Below, one piece after another: positions 6,754-13,615 of a stretch of DNA of 14,106 bases; position 1 is the stretch's first letter, and the number at the start of each line of letters is the position of its first letter. This DNA comes from JAVBLQ01 sp031553435. GTDB taxonomy: Bacteria; Bacteroidota; Bacteroidia; Bacteroidales; Azobacteroidaceae. Position numbers and translations under genes: made by a program. The notes beneath the pieces are model-generated. The model saw only the letters and a list, made by a program, of their open reading frames with translations. It ran no database searches and had not been told where the DNA came from. The stretch lies in NCBI GenBank assembly GCA_031553435.1, contig JAVBLQ010000073.1:1-14106 (forward strand), in the 5' to 3' direction.

Positions 6754-9700
6754 GTGAAAACAATTAAGAAATACTTTAATTTGCTGACATTAACCGGTTT
6801 GTTGTGTTTGATCCCGACGCATGCAATGTTGGCGCAATCCTCACGCTATACATCTAATTCCATATTATCTTCGGGTAAATGGATAAAAATCCAGGTGACA
6901 GACAATGCTATCTACAAACTTACCTATGACGATATCAAAAAAATGGGAATCGATGACCCTTCCAAAGTAAAAATATATGGATATGGCGGATGGATTCTTA
7001 ATCAGGACTTCACCAAAACATACATCGACGACCTGCCGGAAGTGGCTGTCTGGATAAATAAAGGAAGCGACGGCGTTTTCAACTCCGGAGATTTCCTTTT
7101 GTTCTATGGAAGAGGTACTGTTAAATGGGCTTACGATTCATCTTCCGGTGAATTCAAGCACGAAGACAATCATTATACCAATTACGGATATTATTTTCTG
7201 ACACAAGGTGATAATGGCCCTAAAGAAATGACCGTAAGTCCGGAAAATCCGGCAAATACAGTTACATGTACAGTTTTCAATGATTATGCCTTACACGAAG
7301 TTGATTTATATACTCTTTCAAGTTCGGGAAGAGAGCTTTTAGGTGAAAAATTCCAATACAACAATACACAAACATTTACATTCGATATACCTGGGATAAC
7401 CAATGATGCCGGATCGGCTACACTGAGTTTTGTAACTAAATCCAATAGTACGACGCCGATATCCATGAGTATTGACGGAAGCCAGGTACTATCAGGCTCG
7501 GTTCCGGCCACAGATTCGGAAGATGCGGGAGGTATACTCGATAAAACGGTAGTTTGGTCCGGTCAAAAAAACCAATCTACGAAAGTTGAAGTGAAACTCG
7601 GAATTTCAGGATTAACTTCCCATTTGAATTATATAACCCTGAACATGTCAAGAGATCTGAAGTCATACGGTAAACCATATACATTTTTCAGGAATACGGT
7701 AAACCGGATTCAAAATCTTGAATACAAAATATCTCAGACAAACGATCAATACTTGGTATTCAAACTCATGCAAGGAACTGCAAGTCCGGATTGTTTGGTA
7801 CAAACTACTTATGCTTCCGGAACAACTTCATTTAAAGCCTCTGCAGGAAATATTAATGAATATGTTATGGTGGATCCTGCTAATCAATCATTTCCTAAAC
7901 CAACTTTGGTCGGAGAAGTTCAAAATCAAAATCTACATGCTTTGTCTCAACCGGAAATGGTAATTATTTCAGCCACACCGTATCTGAAACAGGCTCAAAG
8001 ATTGGCTGATATCCATCATGAGCGTTCAGGACTGAAAGTTATGGCCGTAGATGCAAACCTTATTTACAATGAATTTTCTTCGGGAACACCGGATGCCACA
8101 GCTTATCGCCGGTTCATGAAAATGTTTTACGACAGAGCTTCGAATACAAATGAAAAACCAAAATATTTGTTGCTCTTCGGAGATGTAGCTTACGATAACC
8201 GTTTCGTATCTGCAGAATGGAAAAATGCAACCAAAGAAAATTACTTACTTTCATATCAATCAGTAGAATCACTGAAAGGAACCAGTTCTTATGTAACCGA
8301 TGATTATTTTGGTTTCCTGGATGATACCGAAGGCGTTTCATTACACAATGACGTACTGGATCTTGGCATTGGTCGTTTCCCTGCAAACTCAGTCAGTGAA
8401 GCAACCGCAATGGTTGAAAAGTGTATTACTTACATGAACAACACGCAAAAAGATGTCTGGAAAAATAAAATATGTTTTTTGGGTGGTAATGGCGACAACA
8501 ATATCCATATGTCTCAGGCCAATGAATTGGCCAGTTTTGTTGAAAAAAACTATCCGGAATTTATGATAACCAAAGTATATTTTGATGCATATAAAGCGGA
8601 AACTTCCAACGGAAGAACCCTTTTTCCGGATGCAAAAACTAAATTCAATCAAACACTGAAAAACGGTTGTTTGTTGGTGAATTATGTCGGGCACGGGGGA
8701 ACCACCAAATGGGCTGCCGATATGGTCACTGTACAGGATGCCAGCCAAATGAACTTTCCTTATCTTCCTTTGTGGGTAACTGCCACTTGTGACTTTGGAC
8801 GGTTTGATTCTCCGGTCGCTTCAGGCGCCGAAACTATTTTCAACAACCCTAAAAGTGCAGGAATTGCTTTGTTTTCAACAACCCGCATTGTATATTCCGA
8901 TGGAAATATCGAAATCAATAAAAAATTTATTGAAAATATTTTCAAAAAAGATAATGGACACAGGTTGTGCCTGGGAGATATTATGAAAAAAAGTAAGGCC
9001 TCTATGAGTTCAAGTACAAACAAACTAAAATTTACTTTGATCGGAGATCCGGCCTTGGTCCTGAATTATCCTGAAAGCAAAGTTGAACTTGAAACCATCA
9101 ATGGATCACCTGCTTCATCCCAACCTATTCAGCTAAAAGCTGCTGAGAATATTACAGTTGCAGGCCACATCCTGGATATAGACGGAAACGTTGATACAGG
9201 TTTTACCGGCAAAGTTAAAATGACCGTATTCGATAGCCAGAAAAAGATAACTTGTTTAAATCAAGACAAAGCAACTTCTGCTTTTCAATACGATGACTAT
9301 CCGAATACCATTTTTACAGGAAGCGCTAATGTTACCAATGGTGAATTTTCTGTTAATTTCATGGTTCCTTTAGATATTTCCTATTCTAACAATTCGGGGA
9401 AAATCAATTTCTATGTCTATGACGAAACAAATAATCTGGAGGGGCAAGGAGCTTTCCTTAACTATATAGTCGGAGGTACTGCTGATGATATGCCGGTTAC
9501 AGAAAACGGACCGGAAATCAAGAGCCTATATCTGAATGCTTCTTCTTTCCAAAATGGGGATGTAGTGAACTCTACTCCATATTTTGTAGCCGAAGTATCC
9601 GACAAAATGGGAATAAATATGACTGGCAGCGGTTTAGGTCATGACATCACACTTGTGATAGACAATTCGCGGTCTTTGACATATAATCTGAACGATTATT

Positions 9701-10170
9701 ACGAACCCGATGCCGAAAATCCCGGAACAGGACAAATAAAATTCTCAATTCCCAGCCTTCCTAACGGTTCTCATACTTTAAATTTCAAAGTTTGGAATTT
9801 GATGAATAATTCCAGCACAGCATCTGCAGATTTCAATGTTCAGTCAAACCTGGAACCAAAGATTTTTGATTTATCCGCATCACCTAATCCGGCAAAAGAA
9901 AGAGTGACATTCTATGTTTATTATGATCGTCCGGAATCCCAGGTCACAGTAGATATATCTGTTTTTGATATTTCCGGTCGCCTCTTATGGGAAAATTCTA
10001 CAACAGGATCTTATGATTTTGCCACTCCATTTACCGTCGATTGGGATTTGACAACAGCAACCGGCAATCGATTAGGAAGAGGAGTTTATGTATATCAGGC
10101 AAGTATAAAAACTCCCGGAGGAGATAATAAGTCATCCAAATCCAAAAAATTGATCATAGCAGCACAATAA
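6754..10170 (+). CDS. porU: PorU, type IX secretion system C-terminal signal peptidase/sortase
   Basis: The 1138-residue protein starts at a GTG codon, and no in-frame ATG is available in the 4-nt gap after the preceding gene. A signal peptide (to about residue 28, ending THAMLAQ) is followed by a long N-terminal region. The gingipain-like C25 peptidase domain follows, with the catalytic pair H647 in NYVGHGGTTKW and C679 in WVTATCDFGRFD. Beta-sandwich modules come next, and from about 1035 the protein carries its own T9SS C-terminal domain (SASPNPAKERV, then VDISVFDISGRLLWE and GRGVYVYQA). PorU acts on the cell surface, cleaving the CTD of cargo proteins and attaching them to anionic lipopolysaccharide. 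Its length is close to the known P. gingivalis protein. porV follows after 64 bp. Confidence 0.93.
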   Translation: MKTIKKYFNLLTLTGLLCLIPTHAMLAQSSRYTSNSILSSGKWIKIQVTDNAIYKLTYDDIKKMGIDDPSKVKIYGYGGWILNQDFTKTYIDDLPEVAVWINKGSDGVFNSGDFLLFYGRGTVKWAYDSSSGEFKHEDNHYTNYGYYFLTQGDNGPKEMTVSPENPANTVTCTVFNDYALHEVDLYTLSSSGRELLGEKFQYNNTQTFTFDIPGITNDAGSATLSFVTKSNSTTPISMSIDGSQVLSGSVPATDSEDAGGILDKTVVWSGQKNQSTKVEVKLGISGLTSHLNYITLNMSRDLKSYGKPYTFFRNTVNRIQNLEYKISQTNDQYLVFKLMQGTASPDCLVQTTYASGTTSFKASAGNINEYVMVDPANQSFPKPTLVGEVQNQNLHALSQPEMVIISATPYLKQAQRLADIHHERSGLKVMAVDANLIYNEFSSGTPDATAYRRFMKMFYDRASNTNEKPKYLLLFGDVAYDNRFVSAEWKNATKENYLLSYQSVESLKGTSSYVTDDYFGFLDDTEGVSLHNDVLDLGIGRFPANSVSEATAMVEKCITYMNNTQKDVWKNKICFLGGNGDNNIHMSQANELASFVEKNYPEFMITKVYFDAYKAETSNGRTLFPDAKTKFNQTLKNGCLLVNYVGHGGTTKWAADMVTVQDASQMNFPYLPLWVTATCDFGRFDSPVASGAETIFNNPKSAGIALFSTTRIVYSDGNIEINKKFIENIFKKDNGHRLCLGDIMKKSKASMSSSTNKLKFTLIGDPALVLNYPESKVELETINGSPASSQPIQLKAAENITVAGHILDIDGNVDTGFTGKVKMTVFDSQKKITCLNQDKATSAFQYDDYPNTIFTGSANVTNGEFSVNFMVPLDISYSNNSGKINFYVYDETNNLEGQGAFLNYIVGGTADDMPVTENGPEIKSLYLNASSFQNGDVVNSTPYFVAEVSDKMGINMTGSGLGHDITLVIDNSRSLTYNLNDYYEPDAENPGTGQIKFSIPSLPNGSHTLNFKVWNLMNNSSTASADFNVQSNLEPKIFDLSASPNPAKERVTFYVYYDRPESQVTVDISVFDISGRLLWENSTTGSYDFATPFTVDWDLTTATGNRLGRGVYVYQASIKTPGGDNKSSKSKKLIIAAQ

Positions 10171-10234
10171 AAAAGCAGATATACTGTTATTTAGTAAGTA
10201 TGCACTAAACCCAAAATTATTTAAGAATTTTCAA

Positions 10235-11419
10235 ATGAAAAATGTTCAATATCTTTTAGCTTTTTGTTGTCTGTTCTTCGTTCAGAGTTTTGCATTTGCA
10301 GCTGATGATGATCAAACTACACAAAAAATAAATCCCGTTTACACAGGGGTGCCTTCTTTGACGATTGCGCCCGATGCAAGAGGAGGCGCTATGGGGGATG
10401 TTGGGGCTGCAACAACTCCGGATGTCAGTTCCCAATACTGGAATCCAGCAAAATACGCTTTTGCTTATAGTAAAGCAGGACTTGAATTATCTTACACTCC
10501 CTGGTTAAGAAAATTAGTTAGCGATATCGACCTGGCATATCTTGCCGGATATTATAAATTAGGAGAAGAAGGGAATCAGGCAATCGGAGCATCATTAAGA
10601 TATTTCTCTTTAGGAGAAATTCCTTTGAATCAAGAAAGTTCGCTTCCCTATGGGTCAGTTAATCCTTATGAATTATCTGTAGATTTAAGTTACTCAATAA
10701 AACTATCCGAAACATTTTCGGGAGCTGTTGCATTCCGTTATATTCACTCCGATCTGGGAGCAGACATCAATGACGGAACAGATGCCGGATCTGCTTATGC
10801 CGCTGATATTGCAGGTTATTACAATAAATATGTGATGATGGGAAGTAGCGAATGTCTTCTCGGTTTAGGATTCAATATTTCTAATATCGGAACAAAAATC
10901 AGTTATGACGGAGGAAACATAAACTACTTTATCCCAACAAATCTTCGTCTCGGAGGATCTTTCCTGATGCCTTTGGATGATTATAATACATTGTCATTGA
11001 ATTTAGATTTAAATAAATTACTGGTGCCGACTCCTCCCGATTATACCACAATGACCGATGCTACAGAAAGACAAGAAGCACGGGAAGCATACCAGGCTAT
11101 ATCTCCTATTTCCGGAATATTCAAGTCTTTTTCAGATGCACCCGGTGGAGCCAAAGAAGAGTTTGAGGAAATTATGTGGTCATTCGGAGCCGAATATGCT
11201 TACGATAACAAATTCTTTGTCCGTGGTGGTTATTTTTATGAAAGTCCTAACAAAGGCAATCGTCAGTATTTCTCCGTTGGAGCAGGGTTCAAAATGAATG
11301 TGATACAGATAGATGCCGCATATTTGATTTCTACCGTACCATCCAATCCATTAGATCAAACACTTCGTTTTTCTTTGAGCTTTGATATGGATGGAATTAA
11401 GGGGCTTCTCAATAACTGA
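10235..11419 (+). CDS. porV: PorV (LptO), type IX secretion outer-membrane shuttle protein
   Basis: The 394-residue protein has a signal peptide (MKNVQYLLAFCCLFFVQSFA, cleaved near AFA). The conserved PorV start of the barrel follows: GVPSLTIAPDARGGAMGD (about 40-57) then VSSQYWNPAKYAF. The remainder is an amphipathic strand pattern of a FadL-like outer-membrane barrel ending in LRFSLSFDMDG. PorV collects cargo from the SprA translocon, binds the CTD and delivers it to PorU. Gene order FAH-porU-porV matches that of other Bacteroidales. The length is near the usual 390. It is probably co-transcribed with porU and ends at the intrinsic terminator at 11447-11480. Confidence 0.93.
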   Translation: MKNVQYLLAFCCLFFVQSFAFAADDDQTTQKINPVYTGVPSLTIAPDARGGAMGDVGAATTPDVSSQYWNPAKYAFAYSKAGLELSYTPWLRKLVSDIDLAYLAGYYKLGEEGNQAIGASLRYFSLGEIPLNQESSLPYGSVNPYELSVDLSYSIKLSETFSGAVAFRYIHSDLGADINDGTDAGSAYAADIAGYYNKYVMMGSSECLLGLGFNISNIGTKISYDGGNINYFIPTNLRLGGSFLMPLDDYNTLSLNLDLNKLLVPTPPDYTTMTDATERQEAREAYQAISPISGIFKSFSDAPGGAKEEFEEIMWSFGAEYAYDNKFFVRGGYFYESPNKGNRQYFSVGAGFKMNVIQIDAAYLISTVPSNPLDQTLRFSLSFDMDGIKGLLNN

Positions 11420-11446
11420 TTTTTGATATAACTTATAACACAGAAG

Positions 11447-11480
11447 GCACAGAGAAAATAAAAAACTCTGTGCTTTTTTT
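11447..11480 (+). terminator. Intrinsic terminator of the porU-porV unit
   Basis: GCACAGAG (11447-11454) and CTCTGTGC (11466-11473) form a perfect 8-bp stem around an A-rich loop, followed by seven T residues (11474-11480). It lies 28 bp past the porV stop. Confidence 0.9.
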
Positions 11481-11521
11481 GTTGATCAGACCTTCGGAAA
11501 TTCATTTCCAGATTCCGGTTA

Positions 11522-11677
11522 TCACTCCGGGTGATTAGCTACTGAATTATACCCACAAGCATAAGCGATACCTTCAACTGTATCATCTGTTTCCCGTAAC
11601 ATCCGGCAAGAAAACCACTGATTATATTCCTTTGATCCTGTGAAATCGATTCAATCAATCCGGAAAGAAGTTTCCGG
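11522..11677 (-). pseudogene. Decayed AraC-family helix-turn-helix remnant
   Basis: A 52-codon minus-strand frame reads PETSFRID, a TGA stop at 11651-11653, then IDFTGSKEYNQWFSC, RMLRETDDTVEG and IAYACGYNSVANHPE before a final stop. This follows the usual AraC pattern: TG-S-x-x-Y near the first helix-turn-helix, an R-x-L-RETD linker, then V-x-x-IA-x-x-CG-[FY]-N-S in the second. The conserved F-x-R-x-F-K end is missing and upstream sequence is frame-disrupted. It lies in the gap between the convergent porV and S74 genes. It is read as a non-functional fragment of a former regulator gene; chance similarity is possible because the stretch is short. Confidence 0.6.
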
Positions 11678-11708
11678 TTAAATACTTCAGAAGAGGTGAT
11701 TTTTTCAA

Positions 11709-11831
11709 TTATTTCAAGAGTTCCAACGCAGAACGGCCCCCTAATGGCCTCTCCCAGTCACTCCGCACTCTGGTTTGTGTTAAAAGGAATAAAAAGAACC
11801 TTTGCGGGTGTGGAATTGTCTGCGTTGGCAT
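11709..11831 (-). CDS. Repeat-borne 40-codon micro-ORF, product unknown
   Basis: ATG at 11831 to TAA at 11709-11711 encodes 40 residues starting MPTQTIPHPQRFFLFLL and containing WERPLGGRSALE (residues 26-37), encoded by the 37-bp repeat. Copy 1 of the repeat at the window start has the same residues, and the single base difference is synonymous (CGC against CGT). The peptide has a hydrophobic patch and is otherwise basic, with no recognised domain. It may be a real small gene, or simply the translation of an interspersed repeat. A hairpin (11841-11856) lies just upstream of the ATG. Confidence 0.25.
   Translation of the reverse strand: MPTQTIPHPQRFFLFLLTQTRVRSDWERPLGGRSALELLK
11720..11756 (-). 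repeat. 37-bp interspersed repeat, copy 2
   Basis: This is the reverse complement of positions 1-37 with one mismatch (11733). It is inverted with respect to copy 1, so the 11.7 kb between them lies between inverted repeats. It sits about 300 bp beyond the porV stop, inside the micro-ORF described at 11709-11831. Confidence 0.85.
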
Positions 11832-11840
11832 GCCCTTGTA

Positions 11841-11856
11841 CCTGTTTCGCAACAGG
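11841..11856. repeat. Small perfect hairpin
   Basis: CCTGTT (11841-11846), loop TCGC and AACAGG (11851-11856) form a 6-bp stem with a 4-nt loop. It sits between the micro-ORF start and the larger hairpin at 11866-11894. There is no T tract, so it is not a typical terminator. Confidence 0.5.
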
Positions 11857-11865
11857 AGTTTCTAG

Positions 11866-11894
11866 CTCTAACAGGGTTTGAAACCCTATTAGAG
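11866..11894 (-). terminator. Inverted repeat abutting the S74 gene stop codon, terminator-like
   Basis: On the minus strand, CTCTAATAGGGTTT pairs with AAACCCTGTTAGAG across a one-base centre, with 14-nt arms containing one G-T pair. It starts at the base after the TAA stop (11895-11897). No T tract follows on the minus strand, though TTATTT follows on the plus strand. It may terminate, or protect the 3' end of the S74 message. Confidence 0.5.
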
Positions 11895-13298
11895 TTATTT
11901 GCTTTCCAATACTTTAATACGCGCTTCCAGTTGCTCAATGATCTTTTGTTGATCTTGAATAGCTTTTACTAATAATGGAGTTACTTTTCCGTAATCAACA
12001 CCCCAAGGATTTTCCTGAGCATTTTCACCACCTACACTTACTGCTTCGGGATAAACTTCGTATAAATCCTGAGCTAAGAAACCGGTTTGAACCGTTTTGG
12101 TTTCATCGCTTTTGAAGTTGTAGTCTTTTACTCCGATTTTCATTAAATCAGCAAGACCGAAGTGAGTGCTTACGATGTTTTCTTTGAGGCGTTTGTCGGA
12201 AGTTGTGTTGTAGACAACACTTGTTCCTCCAGCAACGTTTGGAACAATACTTCCTATAGTAGCACCTGTCCCAACTGTAGTTCCCATTTTGAATTCTACA
12301 TAAGCACCGTTGGCTGCACCTACTGTCTTATTTTTTGCTAAATATAAATTAGCTGATCCTGCTGAGGTTTGTGCCATTATATATCCTGGGGTAATTGTGA
12401 CCCCATCAATATTTGAAGTTCCTTGCGATATTGCCCCCGATGTAGGAGAAGTTCCTAAATGAATATTTCCACCAACAACTTGCAATTTACTATTGGGTAC
12501 TGTTGTCCCAATACCAATATTACCTCCAGCATAGATATTACCTGTTGCATAGGCATTTCCTATCACATGAAATTTTTCAGTAGGAGCTGTCGTAGCTATA
12601 CCAAGGCGACCAATAGAATCAAGAAACATATAAGTTGATCCACTTGTCATAAATTGAAGATTTGTTCTGTTGGTAGTGCCATTCCCAAAGTAGTAAGCAA
12701 GGATCTTAGAGCCATTAGCAAAGCTTGTATTTACATATGGTTGAAATCCAACAGAGCCTATCAGATCTCCTTTTTGTAATGGTAAAGGTGACTCTTCTGT
12801 ACCTCTAGCCCTACCAAATCCTAAAATTGGATCGGATAATCCTGTACCACTATATGTAACAATACTCATATCGTCAGCATATTGCCCTTTAGCATTATTT
12901 ACTATTTTGAAAGCTGGAGCATTACCTGTTGTTCTAATATCTATACCTCCAGTACTAGTGACATTTATCAAAGTATCTTGCGCCATCCACATCCATTTTG
13001 CTCCATTCCAATAATACAAACCTTCGCCGTTGGCTCCGCTTCCTGAGATTGTCTTGTTGGTATTGAATACTACCATTCCTTTTTCAGCAGCATCTGTTCC
13101 TGCCAAACCCCAGATTCCTGTGGCTGTCAGTGATACTTTAGGCAGTAATATTCCTTTGTTGGTCGAGTTATTGTTTACTTCCAGTACCGAGCCTGTATGC
13201 GGTGTCTTATCTTTCCCGATCACAACTTGTGATTGAAGGTTGGTTGCCACCATAATCAAGGCGACACAGATTGAAATTAAAATTTTCGTTGTTTTCAT
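11895..13298 (-). CDS. Secreted protein with C-terminal S74 intramolecular chaperone (tail-fibre-like) domain
   Basis: From the ATG at 13298 the product has 467 residues. This start gives a clean signal peptide (MKTTKILISICVALIMV, cleaved near LQSQ); an upstream in-frame ATG at 13346 only adds 16 residues encoded by repeat sequence. The N-terminal part has VVIGKDKTPHTGSVLEV and GILLPKVSL, then GLYYWNGAKWM (about 93-103), a layout common in Bacteroidota surface proteins. Two copies of a LGIATTAPTEKFHVIG / IGIGTTVPNSKLQVVG repeat lie at about 232-277. The S74 domain begins at S367-D-K-R-L-K372, the expected autocleavage Ser-Lys pair, and includes GFLAQDLYEVYPEAV. It ends in a coiled coil (about 443-467). 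By family analogy the domain trimerises and is then cleaved off before S367. It is last in an operon with the two genes upstream. Confidence 0.8.
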   Translation of the reverse strand: MKTTKILISICVALIMVATNLQSQVVIGKDKTPHTGSVLEVNNNSTNKGILLPKVSLTATGIWGLAGTDAAEKGMVVFNTNKTISGSGANGEGLYYWNGAKWMWMAQDTLINVTSTGGIDIRTTGNAPAFKIVNNAKGQYADDMSIVTYSGTGLSDPILGFGRARGTEESPLPLQKGDLIGSVGFQPYVNTSFANGSKILAYYFGNGTTNRTNLQFMTSGSTYMFLDSIGRLGIATTAPTEKFHVIGNAYATGNIYAGGNIGIGTTVPNSKLQVVGGNIHLGTSPTSGAISQGTSNIDGVTITPGYIMAQTSAGSANLYLAKNKTVGAANGAYVEFKMGTTVGTGATIGSIVPNVAGGTSVVYNTTSDKRLKENIVSTHFGLADLMKIGVKDYNFKSDETKTVQTGFLAQDLYEVYPEAVSVGGENAQENPWGVDYGKVTPLLVKAIQDQQKIIEQLEARIKVLESK

Positions 13299-13339
13299 CT
13301 TTATTTCTAAGTTATAAGTTATACATTTTAATTTTTCAC

Positions 13340-13355
13340 TTTTCACTTTTAGTTT
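13340..13355 (-). repeat. GTGAAAA-type repeat, 16 bp shared with 41-56
   Basis: On the minus strand AAACTAAAAGTGAAAA (13355-13340) is identical to 56-41, and related GTGAAAAGTGAA occurs at 6067-6078. It overlaps the stop of the 88-residue gene and the leader of the S74 gene. It is probably a low-complexity interspersed motif and not a protein-binding site. Confidence 0.5.
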
Positions 13356-13615
13356 TTCACTTTCCTCCGTGCACCGTGCACCGCGTACCGTGCACCCGCG
13401 AGCATCGCGAGCAGCAGTAGTCCTTCGCCAAGTGGAACCTGCTCCGATTCATCGATTCCCGGTCCGGGAGGCAGGTCTGGTTTAGCCCTGAGGATGGAGG
13501 GGCTGTATTCTGTAGTGGAAGTGTTATTGTTTTCTTCCGTGTTCTTGTACAATCCCTGGGCATGCAGGCTGCAAGTCAGGATCGTGAGCAAGAAAATATA
13601 TATTGTTTTTTTCAT
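13349..13615 (-). CDS. Small exported protein with VPLGEG-hydrophobic-basic C-terminal tail
   Basis: The 88-residue product has a signal peptide (MKKTIYIFLLTILTCSLHAQ, about 1-20) and a short polar, proline-rich middle (about 21-58). A tripartite C-terminus follows: V60-P-L-G-E-G65, a hydrophobic run LLLLAMLAGA (66-75), then basic GARRKVKN. This resembles in layout the C-terminal sorting tails of LPXTG or PEP-CTERM proteins; similar P-x-G-x-G tails occur on small Bacteroidales exported proteins, to my recollection without a named function. Its ATG overlaps the TGA of the upstream T9SS cargo gene (ATGA), indicating translational coupling. The S74 gene follows after 50 bp. The 3' end is built from GC-rich 7-bp and 9-bp tandem repeats. 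The function is unknown. Confidence 0.7.
   Translation of the reverse strand: MKKTIYIFLLTILTCSLHAQGLYKNTEENNNTSTTEYSPSILRAKPDLPPGPGIDESEQVPLGEGLLLLAMLAGARYAVHGARRKVKN
13369..13414. repeat. Tandem repeats at the 3' end of the VPLGEG gene
   Basis: Four 7-bp units (GTGCACC at 13369, 13376 and 13390, with variant GCGTACC at 13383) are followed by two 9-bp units (CGCGAGCAT at 13397 and CGCGAGCAG at 13406). The block is markedly more GC-rich than its surroundings and encodes the hydrophobic and basic tail. Confidence 0.8.

Noticed and set aside
8389..9023. Minus-strand open frames inside porU
   Set aside because: They lie opposite the conserved peptidase core, which is clearly coding on the plus strand.
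11696..11881. 61-codon plus-strand open frame in the porV-S74 gap
   Set aside because: It runs antisense through the repeat and micro-ORF, has no domain or start signal, and is best explained as a shadow.
13299..13346. Upstream ATG extending the S74 protein by 16 residues
   Set aside because: The extension is repeat-derived, lacks signal peptide character and would bury the true signal peptide that starts at 13298.
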